NCBI RefSeq assembly: GCF_003050905.1
Contig: NZ_QAOT01000008.1
Source: Cereibacter_A azotoformans
Lineage (GTDB): Bacteria > Pseudomonadota > Alphaproteobacteria > Rhodobacterales > Rhodobacteraceae
Reading direction: 5' to 3' (one strand)
DNA: 64,000 nucleotides
The position numbers and the translations under genes were made by a program. This document shows positions 15,279 through 26,139 of the stretch, piece after piece. The notes below the pieces were generated by a model, which was not told the origin of the DNA, did not search any database, and was given only the letters and a program-made list of their open reading frames with translations. Position 1 is the stretch's first letter; each line of letters opens with the position of its first letter.

Positions 15279-15992
15279 ATGCTGGAATGGCGGGACGAGG
15301 GCGCGCTTCTGTCGGTGCGCCGCCACGGCGAGAGCGCCGCGATCATCGAGGTCTTCACGGCCGCCCACGGCCGCCACCTGGGCGTGGTGCGCGGGGGTGC
15401 CTCGCGCCGGCACGCGCCGGTGTTGCAACCGGGGGCGCAGCTTGATCTGACGTGGAAGGCGCGGCTCGACGACCATATGGGCGCCTTCACGGTCGAGCCG
15501 CTGCGGGCGCGCACGGGGATCTTTGGCGATCGGCTGGCGCTGGCGGGGCTGAACGCGATCTGCGCCATGCTGCATGTGGTGCTGCCCGAGCGCGAGCCGC
15601 ATGTCGGCCTCTGGCGCGAAAGCATCGAACTGATGGATGCGCTTGCGGCGCCGGGCTGGCCCGCGGCCTATCTGCGCTGGGAGATGCGGCTTCTGGAGGA
15701 GGCGGGCTTCGGCCTGGACCTGACCCGCTGCGCCGTGACCGGCAGCCGCGAGGATCTGGCCTTTGTCAGCCCCAAGACGGGCCGCGCCGTCGGTCGCGCG
15801 GCGGCGGGCGACTGGGCAGATCGGCTGTTTCCGTTGCCACTGGCGCTGTTGGGGCAGGGGCCGGCATCAAACCCGGAGGTGCGGCAGGGCTTGGCCATCA
15901 CCGGCCATTTCCTCGCGCGCGAACTGCCGCTGGCGGGCCGGCCGCTGCCCGAGGCGCGGGCGAGGCTGATCGACCTCCTCGCCCGCGGCTGA
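15279..15992 (+). CDS. recO: DNA repair protein RecO
   Basis: It encodes 237 residues. The N-terminal OB-fold is visible as WRDEGALLSVRRHGESAAII, then HGRHLGVVRGGASRR. A helical C-terminal domain follows (LRWEMRLLEEAGFGLDLTRC). RecO helps load RecA on single-stranded DNA in the RecFOR pathway. The zinc-finger cysteines seen in some RecO proteins are not complete here. It closes the rpoZ-to-recO run on the plus strand; the next gene is convergent. Confidence 0.93.
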   Translation: MLEWRDEGALLSVRRHGESAAIIEVFTAAHGRHLGVVRGGASRRHAPVLQPGAQLDLTWKARLDDHMGAFTVEPLRARTGIFGDRLALAGLNAICAMLHVVLPEREPHVGLWRESIELMDALAAPGWPAAYLRWEMRLLEEAGFGLDLTRCAVTGSREDLAFVSPKTGRAVGRAAAGDWADRLFPLPLALLGQGPASNPEVRQGLAITGHFLARELPLAGRPLPEARARLIDLLARG

Positions 15993-16024
15993 TGTCATTC
16001 ACGAAGCGCGAATGGCGGGCGCGC

Positions 16025-17671
16025 TCAGTCGAGCAGGCGCCGCGCGATCACCTGCGCCTGGATCTCGGCCGCGCCCTCGAAGATGTTGAGGATCCGCGCA
16101 TCGCAGAGGATGCGGCTGACCTGATATTCCAGCGCAAAGCCGTTGCCGCCGTGGATCTGCAGCGCGTTGTCGGCCGAGGCCCAGGCCACGCGGGCGCCGA
16201 GCAGCTTCGCCATCCCGGCCTCAAGGTCACAGCGCTGGCCGTGGTCCTTCTCCCATGCCGAGAAATAGGTGAGCTGCCGCGCCACCATGATCTCGACCGC
16301 CATCATGGCGAGCTTGCCGGCCACGCGCGGGAACTCGATCAGCGACTTGCCGAACTGCTTGCGGTCCTCCGCATATTGCATCCCCACTTCCAGCGCGCTC
16401 TGCGCCACGCCGATGGCTCGGGCGGCGGTCTGGATGCGGGCGCTTTCGAAGGTCTGCATCAGCTGCTTGAAGCCCTGCCCCTCGACCCCGCCCAGCAGGT
16501 TCGCGCCCTTCACGCGGAAGCCGTCGAAGCCGATTTCATATTCCTTCATGCCGCGGTAGCCGAGCACCTCGATCTCGCCGCCGGTCATGCCGGGGGTGGG
16601 GAAGGGGTTCTCGTCGGTGCCGGGCATCTTCTCGGCGAGGAACATCGACAGGCCCCGGTAGTCGGTCGTCTCGGGGTCGGTGCGGGCCAGCAGCGTCATC
16701 ACATGGGTGCGCGCGGCGTGGGTGATCCAGGTCTTGTTGCCGTTCACCACCCAGTCATCGCCCTCCTTCACCGCCCGGGTGCGCAGGCTGCCAAGGTCCG
16801 AGCCGGTGTTCGGTTCGGTGAAGACCGCGGTGGGCAGGATCTCGGCGCTCGCGATCTTCGGCAGCCATTCCGCCTTCTGTTCCGGTGTGCCGCCGCAGAG
16901 GATCAGCTCGGCCGCGATCTCGGAGCGGGTGCCCAGCGAGCCCACGCCGATATAGCCGCGCGACAGTTCCTCGGAGACCACCACCATCGAGGCTTTCGAC
17001 AGGCCAAAGCCGCCGAACTCCTCGGGGATGGTCAGGCCGAAGACGCCCATCTCGGCGAGCGACTCGATGATCTCCATCGGGATCAGCTCGTCCTTCATGT
17101 GCCAGCCGTGGGCGTGGGGCGCCACGCGCTCGTCGGCAAAGCGGCGGAACTGGTCGCGGATCATCTCCAGTTCCTCGTCGAGCCCGGTCGCGCCGAAGGT
17201 CGCGCGACCGTGGTTGTCGCGCATGAGGGCGACCAGCGCCGCGCGGGCGGCCGGCGTGTTGCCGGTGCGGATCAGGGTCTTCACCGCCTCGCCCGGATGG
17301 CCGAGGTCCACGCCGATGTCCTGCACCCGCGCGGTTTCGTTCTGGCTCATCGGGATGCCGCCGCGGATCTGGGCCAGATACTCGCCGAAGGCGATCTGCA
17401 GGATCAGCGCCTCGATCTCGCCAAAGCGGCCCTCGGTCTCCAGTCGTCCGGCCCAGGCGCGCATCTGGCGCAGCGACTCGACGTAGGTCGCCAGCCACGA
17501 CAGCGCGTGGGCGGCATACTGGTCCTTCTCCAACGCCGCCGAGGAGACCTTGCCGTTGACCGTGACCCGCTCCTTCAGGCTGGCGCGGGCGGTTTCCAGA
17601 AGCGCCTCGACCTCCGGCAGCGCCTCGGCCGTCAGCGACAGAAGATCGGCGAGAAGCGGCTGTTCGGTCAT
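16025..17671 (-). CDS. mcd: (2S)-methylsuccinyl-CoA dehydrogenase
   Basis: It encodes 548 residues from ATG 17671, after an AAGGAC ribosome site. An N-terminal helical extension of about 150 residues precedes an acyl-CoA dehydrogenase core (PTAVFTEPNTGSDLGSLRTR; WITHAARTHVM; YAEDRKQFGKSL; QIHGGNGFALEYQVSR). Ordinary acyl-CoA dehydrogenases have about 380-400 residues. This long form matches Mcd, the FAD enzyme that oxidises (2S)-methylsuccinyl-CoA to mesaconyl-CoA in the ethylmalonyl-CoA pathway, first described in R. sphaeroides. Electrons would go to ETF, encoded 9 kb away. It is next to pckA. Confidence 0.9.
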   Translation of the reverse strand: MTEQPLLADLLSLTAEALPEVEALLETARASLKERVTVNGKVSSAALEKDQYAAHALSWLATYVESLRQMRAWAGRLETEGRFGEIEALILQIAFGEYLAQIRGGIPMSQNETARVQDIGVDLGHPGEAVKTLIRTGNTPAARAALVALMRDNHGRATFGATGLDEELEMIRDQFRRFADERVAPHAHGWHMKDELIPMEIIESLAEMGVFGLTIPEEFGGFGLSKASMVVVSEELSRGYIGVGSLGTRSEIAAELILCGGTPEQKAEWLPKIASAEILPTAVFTEPNTGSDLGSLRTRAVKEGDDWVVNGNKTWITHAARTHVMTLLARTDPETTDYRGLSMFLAEKMPGTDENPFPTPGMTGGEIEVLGYRGMKEYEIGFDGFRVKGANLLGGVEGQGFKQLMQTFESARIQTAARAIGVAQSALEVGMQYAEDRKQFGKSLIEFPRVAGKLAMMAVEIMVARQLTYFSAWEKDHGQRCDLEAGMAKLLGARVAWASADNALQIHGGNGFALEYQVSRILCDARILNIFEGAAEIQAQVIARRLLD

Positions 17672-17810
17672 AGTCGATCCGTCCTTCGGCATGGCGTGAC
17701 TCCTCATTCTGCGACTGCGTTGACCTAATCACTTTGCAGGCGCAGCGCAACAAAAATGCGCGTGGGTGTTCAGGGGCGTAAGAAAATGGCCCACCCAATC
17801 GGGCTTCATG

Positions 17811-17835
17811 AAAAAGGGGCGCCGAAGCGCCCCTT
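17811..17835 (-). terminator. Intrinsic terminator of pckA
   Basis: Read on the minus strand: AAGGGGCGC, loop TTCG, GCGCCCC and then seven Ts, 22 bases after the pckA stop. A classic Rho-independent terminator with a stable tetraloop. Confidence 0.85.
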
Positions 17836-17857
17836 GGGTTCGTCCTGCCGGGCGGGA

Positions 17858-19456
<1,599 letters not shown>

Positions 19457-19794
19457 ACTGCAAGCTCCCCGATGCCGCCCGAGCGGCTGTTTCCGGTCCT
19501 CCAACGGCATCCCGGGCCAATAGGATACCGGTCAGCCCCCGGAGACGGGAGCCGACAGCAAAGGTATAGCATGTCCCGGCCAAGCGACAACAGAGTGACA
19601 GCAAGGCGTTAGCGCAACCAGCGACAGGTTGGCGCAACTGATGGGCAATGACCGAGGCAAATTAGTCATTCCTTTGCATAATCGACCTCATCGTGAGGTG
19701 CGGGAGGCCCCCGATTCGCAGAAGCCTATTGATTCCTTCGGCGGAAATCTGATCATGCAGCGCATTTCGGTCACAGGCAGTTGGAGTTAAGAAT
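19457..19794. promoter_or_regulatory. Divergent pckA/chvI control region
   Basis: 338 bases with no gene that I can support. It should hold the promoters of both pckA and chvI. Visible structure: a repeated GCGCAAC (two copies at 19612-19637), an inverted repeat ACCTCA-TCG-TGAGGT (19685-19699), and an A+T-richer stretch at about 19655-19685. I could not assign -35/-10 boxes with confidence. Confidence 0.5.
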
Positions 19795-20496
19795 ATGTCC
19801 AGGATCGCCCTCGTCGATGACGACCGCAATATCCTGACTTCGGTTGCCATGACGCTCGAGGCCGAAGGGTTCGAGGTCGAGACCTACAATGACGGTCAGT
19901 CGGCGCTCGATGCCTTCAACAAGCGGATGCCGGACATGGCGGTGCTCGACATCAAGATGCCGCGCATGGATGGGATGGACCTCCTCCAGCGCCTTCGGCA
20001 GAAGACGGCGATGCCGGTGATCTTCCTCACCTCGAAGGATGACGAGATCGACGAGGTGCTCGGCCTGCGCATGGGGGCCGACGACTATGTCAAGAAGCCC
20101 TTCTCGCAGCGCCTTCTGGTCGAGCGGATCCGCGCGCTCCTGCGTCGGCAGGATGCGCTTGCCGGTGGCGAGGCGGACGTTCAGGAAGAGAACCGCATCC
20201 TGGAGCGCGGCAACCTGCGCATGGATCCGCTGCGCCATGCCGTCAGCTGGAAGGGCATCGACGTTTCGCTCACGGTGACCGAGTTCCTGCTGCTTCAGGC
20301 GCTCGCCCAGCGGCCGGGCTTCGTCAAGAGCCGGGACCAGCTGATGGATGTGGCCTATGACGATCAGGTCTATGTCGATGACCGGACCATCGACAGCCAC
20401 ATCAAGCGCCTGCGCAAGAAGATGCGCACGGCCGACCCGGATTTCGCCGCGATCGAGACGCTCTACGGCATCGGCTACCGCTACAACGAGGAGTGA
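19795..20496 (+). CDS. chvI: Response regulator ChvI (OmpR/PhoB type)
   Basis: It encodes 233 residues. The receiver domain has the acidic cluster VDDDRN and the phosphorylation site Asp52 (VLDIKMPRMDG), with lysine in DDYVKKPFS. The C-terminal winged helix ends IDSHIKRLRKKMRTADPDF, GIGYRYNEE. The gene directly precedes its histidine kinase, chvG. ChvGI controls acid, envelope and carbon responses in Rhizobiales. Here the pair heads a run of PTS-type regulators, the standard alphaproteobacterial arrangement. Confidence 0.95.
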   Translation: MSRIALVDDDRNILTSVAMTLEAEGFEVETYNDGQSALDAFNKRMPDMAVLDIKMPRMDGMDLLQRLRQKTAMPVIFLTSKDDEIDEVLGLRMGADDYVKKPFSQRLLVERIRALLRRQDALAGGEADVQEENRILERGNLRMDPLRHAVSWKGIDVSLTVTEFLLLQALAQRPGFVKSRDQLMDVAYDDQVYVDDRTIDSHIKRLRKKMRTADPDFAAIETLYGIGYRYNEE

Positions 20497-20518
20497 GGGT
20501 GCGCGAAGGGGCGGGGCC

Positions 20519-22240
20519 ATGACCGTCACGCCGACCCTGGGCCGTCCCGAGCCGGAACGCGCGCAGTCCCGGCCGCGGCCCGGAGACGTGCTTCTTGGAG
20601 AAGACTGGATCGCGCCCGACGTCGAGGGCGATCCCCTGCTTCAGAAGACAAGGGGGCGGCGCGGCATCGTCTCGCTGAACCGCTCGCCCCTTGCGCGCAA
20701 GATCATCATCTTCAACCTGCTCGCGCTGGTGATCCAGGTGTCGGGCGTGCTCTTCACCAATCCGTTCCGCGAAAATCTCGTCCTCCAGCGTGAGCAGGCC
20801 CTCGTGTCCGAGGCGCGCCTCGTGGCCAATGTCTTCGAGGCGCGGCTGGCCGCCGTGCCGGGTGCGACGCTCGACGCGCCGATGGGGATCGACATACCGG
20901 CGGCCCTCGCCTCTCTTGCGGTCGATCCGTCCATCGATCTCTTCATCCTGGACACGGTCGGCGAGGTCGTGGCGGCGGACCGCGGAACGCGGCAGCCGGA
21001 TGTGGGCGAGCAGCACTCGACCCTCATCACGGACTTCCTCAACGGTGTCTGGGAAGCGGTGTCCAGCGCCTTGTCCTGGCAGGAGGAGCCGCAGACCGAG
21101 ATCGACGCCGTGGCGCTGGCGCGGCAGGTCTTCGCGGGTGCGCGCGAGGGGCGCGTCAGCATCAACACGGGCCGGGACCGGAATGGGGGGGCGCTCTTTT
21201 CGGTGGCGGCGCCGATCCGGGATGGCGACCGCGTGATCGGGGTGGTGGCGATCACCTCGGCTGCGGGCGAGATCGACCGGCTCGTCCGCCATGAGCGCGA
21301 GCAGATCCTGCAGATGTTCGTGGTCGCGCTCTTTGTCTCCATCGGGCTCAGTCTCGTGCTGGCCTCGACCATCGCCAACCCGCTGGCCGACCTCGCAGCG
21401 GCGGCGGAACTGGGACGCGACCGGGACGCGCGCAAGATGGCGCCCGGCCGGGTGCGCATTCCCGACCTGACCGCCCGTCCCGACGAGATCGGGCGCCTCT
21501 CCATCGCGATGCGCGGCATGGTGGCCGCACTTTATGACCGGATCGACGCGAACGAGCAGTTCGCCTCGGACGTGGCGCACGAGATCAAGAACCCGCTCGC
21601 CTCGCTGCGCTCGGCCGTGGGAACCCTCCGGCTGGCGAAGCGCGACGAGCAGCGCGAAAGGCTGCTGGATGTGATCGAACATGATGTGCGTCGGCTGGAC
21701 CGTCTGGTCAGCGACATTTCCAACGCCTCGCGGCTGGACAGCGAACTGGTCAAGGAAGAGGAGGAGGAGTTCGACCTTCTGCGCACCCTCTCGAACCTCG
21801 GGGAATATCTCGGCAAGCAGGCGGCCGAGAAGGGGGTGGATTTCATCGCCGATCTGCCGGCCGAGCCTATCCGCATCCGGGGGCTCGAGGCGCGGCTTGC
21901 GCAGGTGTTCGTCAATCTCATCACGAACGCGCTCTCCTTCTGCGAAGAGGGGGATGCAGTGAGGGTCTGGGCGCGCCGCCGCGAGAACCGCGTTCTGGTG
22001 GTGGTCGAGGATACCGGGCCGGGCGTGCCCGAACAGGCGCTCACCAAGATCTTCCGCCGCTTCTACTCGGAACGTCCGGCGGGCCAGTTCGGCAATCACT
22101 CGGGGCTCGGGCTTGCCATCTCCAAGCAGATCGTCGAATCGCATGGGGGCGTGATCTGGGCCGAGAACATCCGTCCGACCAGCGCCGACATCACCTCCGA
22201 GCCGCTGGGCGCGCGCTTCGTGGTCGGTCTGCCGCTGTGA
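20519..22240 (+). CDS. chvG: Sensor histidine kinase ChvG
   Basis: It encodes 573 residues from ATG 20519. Two membrane segments (IIIFNLLALVIQVSGVLF at about 61-78 and MFVVALFVSIGLSLVLA at about 267-283) frame a periplasmic sensor domain. A HAMP linker follows, then the phospho-accepting His in FASDVAHEIKNPLASLRSA. The ATPase domain shows VNLITNALSFC, DTGPGVP and HSGLGLAISK. It phosphorylates ChvI. Its last bases overlap the hprK start (GTGA), so the sensor and the HPr kinase are translationally linked. Confidence 0.95.
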   Translation: MTVTPTLGRPEPERAQSRPRPGDVLLGEDWIAPDVEGDPLLQKTRGRRGIVSLNRSPLARKIIIFNLLALVIQVSGVLFTNPFRENLVLQREQALVSEARLVANVFEARLAAVPGATLDAPMGIDIPAALASLAVDPSIDLFILDTVGEVVAADRGTRQPDVGEQHSTLITDFLNGVWEAVSSALSWQEEPQTEIDAVALARQVFAGAREGRVSINTGRDRNGGALFSVAAPIRDGDRVIGVVAITSAAGEIDRLVRHEREQILQMFVVALFVSIGLSLVLASTIANPLADLAAAAELGRDRDARKMAPGRVRIPDLTARPDEIGRLSIAMRGMVAALYDRIDANEQFASDVAHEIKNPLASLRSAVGTLRLAKRDEQRERLLDVIEHDVRRLDRLVSDISNASRLDSELVKEEEEEFDLLRTLSNLGEYLGKQAAEKGVDFIADLPAEPIRIRGLEARLAQVFVNLITNALSFCEEGDAVRVWARRRENRVLVVVEDTGPGVPEQALTKIFRRFYSERPAGQFGNHSGLGLAISKQIVESHGGVIWAENIRPTSADITSEPLGARFVVGLPL

Positions 22241-22665
22241 GCGGGCAGGGCCGCACGATCCTCCATGCCAGTTGCGTCGCGCTGGACGGGCGGGCGCTGC
22301 TGATCCTCGGGCCGTCGGGTGCCGGCAAGTCGTCGCTCGCGCTCGAGATGATCGGGCTGGGCGCGCGGCTGGTGGCCGACGACCGGACGGAGCTTGAGCG
22401 TCAGGGCGAGGCTCTGATCGCCCGCAGCCCGCCCGCGCTTGCCGGCCTGATCGAGGCGCGGGGTCTGGGCATCCTGCGCGCCCCGTTCATTCACGAAGCG
22501 CGAGTGGCATTGGCTGTCGATATGGGCAGGCGCGAGACGGAGCGTTTGCCACAGATCCATAACATTCAGGTGCTCGGAGTGCCTCTCGACCTTGTGCTCG
22601 GGCAGGAAGGCAGCCATTTTTCCTCTGCGCTTCTGCTCCGACTCCGATCGGGGCGTGTCGCCTGA
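22237..22665 (+). CDS. hprK: HPr kinase/phosphorylase, short alphaproteobacterial type
   Basis: It encodes 142 residues from GTG 22237. It has only the catalytic domain: a Walker A loop GPSGAGKSS at residues 25-33 and LVADDRTEL around residues 49-57, which coordinates the phosphorylated HPr serine. Full Firmicute HprK has about 310 residues with an extra N-terminal domain; alphaproteobacterial forms lack it. It should phosphorylate HPr on Ser46, and that serine is present in the HPr encoded downstream. The unit follows chvG directly. Confidence 0.92.
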   Translation: MSGQGRTILHASCVALDGRALLILGPSGAGKSSLALEMIGLGARLVADDRTELERQGEALIARSPPALAGLIEARGLGILRAPFIHEARVALAVDMGRRETERLPQIHNIQVLGVPLDLVLGQEGSHFSSALLLRLRSGRVA

Positions 22666-22686
22666 ACGCAACTGATCTTGGACCTT

Positions 22687-23595
22687 ATGTCAGAGCCTGC
22701 GCAGGAATACCGGCTCGTGTTGGTGACCGGCCCTTCGGGAGCGGGTCGCACGACGGCGGTCAATGCGCTCGAGGACATGGGCTACGAGGTCATCGACAAC
22801 CTGCCCCTCTCCTTCGTTCCCCGACTGATCGAAGGGCCCGCAATCGGGCCGCCGATCGCGCTGGGGCTTGACGTGCGCAACCGCGACTTCAACGCCACCG
22901 CCCTGATCGAGCTGATCGACGGGCTGACGCAGGATGCCCGCGTCCAGCTCGAGGTGCTCTATGTGGACTGCTCCGCCTCGGAGCTGATCCGCCGTTACAG
23001 CCAGACGCGGCGGCGGCATCCGCTCGCCCCGGCGGAAACGCCGGCCGAAGGGGTGGAGCGCGAGATCGACCTGCTCGCGCCCGTTCGCGCGCGCGCCGAC
23101 CACCTGATCGACACCTCCGAGATGTCGCCCCACGACCTCAAGGCCGAGCTGGCCCGCTGGTTCGATCGGGGTGCGGCAACCCGTCTTGCGGTATCGGTGC
23201 AGTCCTTCTCCTACAAGCGGGGCGTTCCGCGGGGGGTGGACATGATCTTTGACTGCCGGTTTCTGAGAAATCCCTACTGGGTCGAAAGCCTGCGCGCGCT
23301 CGACGGGCGAGATGCCGCCGTTGAGGACTACATCCGCTCGGATCCGCGTTTCGCCCCGTTCCTCGAGAAGCTGCGCGAGCTTGTCCTGTTCCTGCTGCCG
23401 GCGCAGCTTGAGGAGGGAAAGGCGCATCTCTCCATCGGCTTCGGCTGCACGGGCGGGCAGCACCGCTCGGTTGCGGTGGCCGAGATCCTGGGCAAGGCGC
23501 TTGCGGAGGCCGGCTGGCCGGTGTCAAAACGGCACAGGGAACTGGAACGCAGGGCAGCCGCGGTGCTCCCCACGCATCAGGGTGAGAAGGCGTGA
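22687..23595 (+). CDS. rapZ: RapZ/YvcJ family nucleotide-binding protein
   Basis: It encodes 302 residues from ATG 22687 (a TTG nine bases earlier is possible). The P-loop reads GPSGAGRTT, with arginine where nearly all P-loops have lysine. ALEDMGYEVIDNLPL is the conserved follow-on. The C-terminal domain (FGCTGGQHRSVAVAE) carries the conserved Cys and His seen in the RapZ RNA-binding/phosphate-binding half. In Escherichia coli RapZ controls decay of the GlmZ small RNA; here the role is unknown. It overlaps the EIIA gene start. Confidence 0.93.
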   Translation: MSEPAQEYRLVLVTGPSGAGRTTAVNALEDMGYEVIDNLPLSFVPRLIEGPAIGPPIALGLDVRNRDFNATALIELIDGLTQDARVQLEVLYVDCSASELIRRYSQTRRRHPLAPAETPAEGVEREIDLLAPVRARADHLIDTSEMSPHDLKAELARWFDRGAATRLAVSVQSFSYKRGVPRGVDMIFDCRFLRNPYWVESLRALDGRDAAVEDYIRSDPRFAPFLEKLRELVLFLLPAQLEEGKAHLSIGFGCTGGQHRSVAVAEILGKALAEAGWPVSKRHRELERRAAAVLPTHQGEKA

Positions 23596-23990
23596 TCGGT
23601 ATCGTCATCGTTGCGCACGGCGGTCTGGCCAGGGAGTATCTCGCGGCGGTCGAGCATGTGGTGGGCAAGCAGGAGGCGATGGCCGCCATCGCGATCGAGG
23701 ACGATCATGACCGCGCCGCAAAGCAGGCCGAGATCAGCGCCGCCGCCCGCTCGGTCGATCGGGGGGCGGGCGTGGTCGTGGTGACGGACATGTTCGGCGG
23801 CTCGCCCTCGAATCTGTCGCTGCCGGCCTGCACCGCCCGTGACCGGCGGATCATCTACGGCGCCAACCTGCCCATGCTCATCAAACTGGCGAAGTCGCGC
23901 GAGCTGGCCGTGCCCGAGGCGGTGGCGCTGGCGCTGGATGCGGGCCGGAAATACATCAACAGCCTCGATCTTGGCGGCGGGATGGAATGA
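23592..23990 (+). CDS. PTS EIIA-Man family protein
   Basis: It encodes 132 residues from GTG 23592, overlapping the rapZ stop. The phospho-accepting histidine is His9 (IGIVIVAHGGLA). VVVTDMFGGSPSNLSL and IYGANLPMLIKLAKSR are the other signatures of the mannose-class EIIA. No EIIB, EIIC or EIID genes are nearby, so it is most likely a regulatory phosphoprotein of an incomplete PTS, as in other alphaproteobacteria. It overlaps the HPr gene (ATGA). Confidence 0.94.
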   Translation: MIGIVIVAHGGLAREYLAAVEHVVGKQEAMAAIAIEDDHDRAAKQAEISAAARSVDRGAGVVVVTDMFGGSPSNLSLPACTARDRRIIYGANLPMLIKLAKSRELAVPEAVALALDAGRKYINSLDLGGGME

Positions 23991-24256
23991 TTGAACGCGA
24001 ACTTCTGATTGTGAATGAAAAGGGCCTGCACGCGCGGGCCTCGGCGAAGTTCGTCGAGGTGGTCGAGCGGCATGACGCGCAGGCCGAGGTGTCCAAGGAC
24101 GGCATGGTGGTGTCGGGGGACTCCATCATGGGGCTCCTGATGCTCGCCGCGTCGCGCGGGACCTCGATCCGGGTCAAGACCATGGGGACCGAGGCCGCCG
24201 CTCTGGCCGATGCGCTTTCGACGCTGGTCGCGGACCGCTTCGGCGAGGATATGTAG
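23987..24256 (+). CDS. ptsH: Phosphocarrier protein HPr
   Basis: It encodes 89 residues. His15 in KGLHARASAKF is the site phosphorylated by EI, and Ser46 in SGDSIMGLLML is the site of HprK. These let the protein report both PEP and metabolic state. Its start overlaps the EIIA stop by four bases. The gene ends the chvI-to-HPr run; hbd is convergent 12 bases later. EI is not in this window. Confidence 0.96.
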   Translation: MIERELLIVNEKGLHARASAKFVEVVERHDAQAEVSKDGMVVSGDSIMGLLMLAASRGTSIRVKTMGTEAAALADALSTLVADRFGEDM

Positions 24257-24268
24257 CCGGGCGGCGGA

Positions 24269-25144
24269 TCAGCGCGTCGGCACCGGCGTTTCGCCCCGAT
24301 AGTCGTAGAACCCCCGGTCGGTCTTGCGGCCGAGCCAGCCGGCCTCGACATATTTCACCAGAAGCGGGCAGGGCCGGTATTTCGTATCCGCAAGCCCGTC
24401 GTGCAGGACGTTCATGATGGCCAGGCAGGTGTCGAGCCCGATGAAATCGGCCAGCTCCAGCGGCCCCATCGGATGGTTCGCCCCGAGCTTCATCGACTCA
24501 TCGATCGATCGGACCGAGCCCACCCCTTCATAGAGCGTATAGACCGCCTCGTTGATCATCGGCATCAGGATGCGGTTGACGATGAAGGCCGGGAAGTCCT
24601 CGGCGCTGGCGGCGGTCTTGCCGAGGCTCTGCACCACCTTCAGCAGCGCCTGATAGGTCGGATCGTCGGTCGCAATGCCCCGGATCAGCTCGACGAGCTG
24701 CATGACCGGCACGGGGTTCATGAAGTGGAAGCCCATGAACTTCTCGGGCCGATCCGTGCGCGAGGCCAGCCGCGTGATCGAGATCGAGGAGGTGTTCGAG
24801 GTCAGGATCGTGTGCGGCAGCAGGTGGGGCACCAGATCCTCGAAGATCGCCTGCTTGACCGTCTCTCGCTCGGTCGCGGCCTCGATCACGAGATCGCTTT
24901 TCGCGATGTCGGTGAGGGTCAGCGTGGTGCGGATGCGCGAGAGGGCGGCGGTCTTTTCTTCCTCGGTGATCTTTCCGCGCGAGACCTGCCGCTCCATGTT
25001 GCGGCCGATGATCGAGAGGGCCTTGTTCAGACCTTCGGCGCTGATGTCGTTCAGCAGAACGTCGTAACCGGCCAGCGAGAAGACATGCGCGATGCCGCTG
25101 CCCATCTGTCCCGCGCCAACGACGCCGACCTTGCGGATCTCCAT
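24269..25144 (-). CDS. hbd: 3-hydroxybutyryl-CoA dehydrogenase
   Basis: It encodes 291 residues from ATG 25144 after a strong AGGAGG site. The NAD-binding motif VGVVGAGQMGSGIAHVFSLA opens the protein. HFMNPVPVMQLVELI, FIVNRILMPMINEA and NHPMGPLELADFIGLD are signatures of short 3-hydroxyacyl-CoA dehydrogenases. It oxidises 3-hydroxybutyryl-CoA to acetoacetyl-CoA or the reverse. In an ethylmalonyl-CoA pathway organism this links acetyl-CoA and PHB metabolism to crotonyl-CoA. It is a single gene between convergent and divergent neighbours. Confidence 0.95.
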   Translation of the reverse strand: MEIRKVGVVGAGQMGSGIAHVFSLAGYDVLLNDISAEGLNKALSIIGRNMERQVSRGKITEEEKTAALSRIRTTLTLTDIAKSDLVIEAATERETVKQAIFEDLVPHLLPHTILTSNTSSISITRLASRTDRPEKFMGFHFMNPVPVMQLVELIRGIATDDPTYQALLKVVQSLGKTAASAEDFPAFIVNRILMPMINEAVYTLYEGVGSVRSIDESMKLGANHPMGPLELADFIGLDTCLAIMNVLHDGLADTKYRPCPLLVKYVEAGWLGRKTDRGFYDYRGETPVPTR

Positions 25145-25312
25145 GATGTCCCTCCTGCTGACCCGGGCGAACAATAGGCGCGGTGCCGCGGCGCACGCAA
25201 GGGCGGCGCCGGTCCGCAAGCTGGTGAAACTTCGCGTCGAATGCAGCTCTTAGGCATTTGGCAACGCGTCGCCGCCATCCTTGCGGGTGGGTGAACTATC
25301 AAGGTGGGTGTC

Positions 25313-26137
25313 ATGGCGTTCGCATATCAGGGCGAAGGCGCGCTGGACTATTTTCCGTGCCGGTATGGCGCGTCGAAACTGCTGTTCCGTGGGCCGCGTC
25401 GAAGTCTGGAAGGGAGCTTTTGTGCCGTTCTCGGGGGGACCGAGACCTACGGGAAATTCGTGCCGCGGCCCTTTCCCGATCTGCTGGAGGAGGCGACGGG
25501 GCTGCGCATGGTCAACCTTGGCTGCATGAACGCCGGGATCGACGTCTTTCTGAACGACCCGACGGTGGTGCAGATCGCCAGTCGGTCGTCGCTCGCCATC
25601 GTTCAGGTGGTGGGCGCGGCGAACCTGACGAACCGGCTCTACGCGGTGCATCCTCGGCGGAACGATCGGTTCCTGTCGGCCTCGGCGGTGCTGCAGGCCA
25701 TGTATCGCGAGGTGGACTTCGCCGATTTCTCCTTTACCCGGCACATGATGCAGACGCTTCACGCCGTCTCTCCGGGCAAGTTCGAGCAGGTGGCGGCCGA
25801 GTTGCGGGCGGCATGGGTGGCCCGGATGCACACGCTTCTGGGTCGGATCACCGCGCCCACCCTGCTTCTGTGGATCGCCAACCATGCTCCGCCGCACGGT
25901 CAGCCCCTGACGCCGGATGTCTCGCCGCTGCTGATCGACGCCGACATGATCGCGGCGGTGCGGCCCCATGCGACGCATTACCTCGAGGTGGTCACCTCGC
26001 CCGAGGCCGGCGCCGCAGGCACGGCGGGGATGCGCTTTCCGCCCCTCGATGCGGCCGTTGCGGCCGAGGTGCCGGGGCTCGCGGTCCATGCCGAGGTGGC
26101 GGCGGCGCTCGCCCCGGTTCTGATGCGGCTGATATGA
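25313..26137 (+). CDS. DUF6473-type protein of unknown function
   Basis: It encodes 274 residues from ATG 25313, with AAGGTGG nine bases before. The sequence opens YQGEGALDYFPCRYGASKLL and GPRRSLEGSFCAVLGGTETY; later LLLWIANHAPPHG. I recognise the pattern as a Rhodobacterales family (DUF6473) of unknown function, often listed near sulfotransferase-like or polysaccharide genes. The opening part resembles an SGNH-hydrolase-like fold, but I cannot assign a reaction. No signal peptide is visible. A hairpin follows the stop. Confidence 0.8.
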   Translation: MAFAYQGEGALDYFPCRYGASKLLFRGPRRSLEGSFCAVLGGTETYGKFVPRPFPDLLEEATGLRMVNLGCMNAGIDVFLNDPTVVQIASRSSLAIVQVVGAANLTNRLYAVHPRRNDRFLSASAVLQAMYREVDFADFSFTRHMMQTLHAVSPGKFEQVAAELRAAWVARMHTLLGRITAPTLLLWIANHAPPHGQPLTPDVSPLLIDADMIAAVRPHATHYLEVVTSPEAGAAGTAGMRFPPLDAAVAAEVPGLAVHAEVAAALAPVLMRLI

Positions 26138-26139
26138 AA

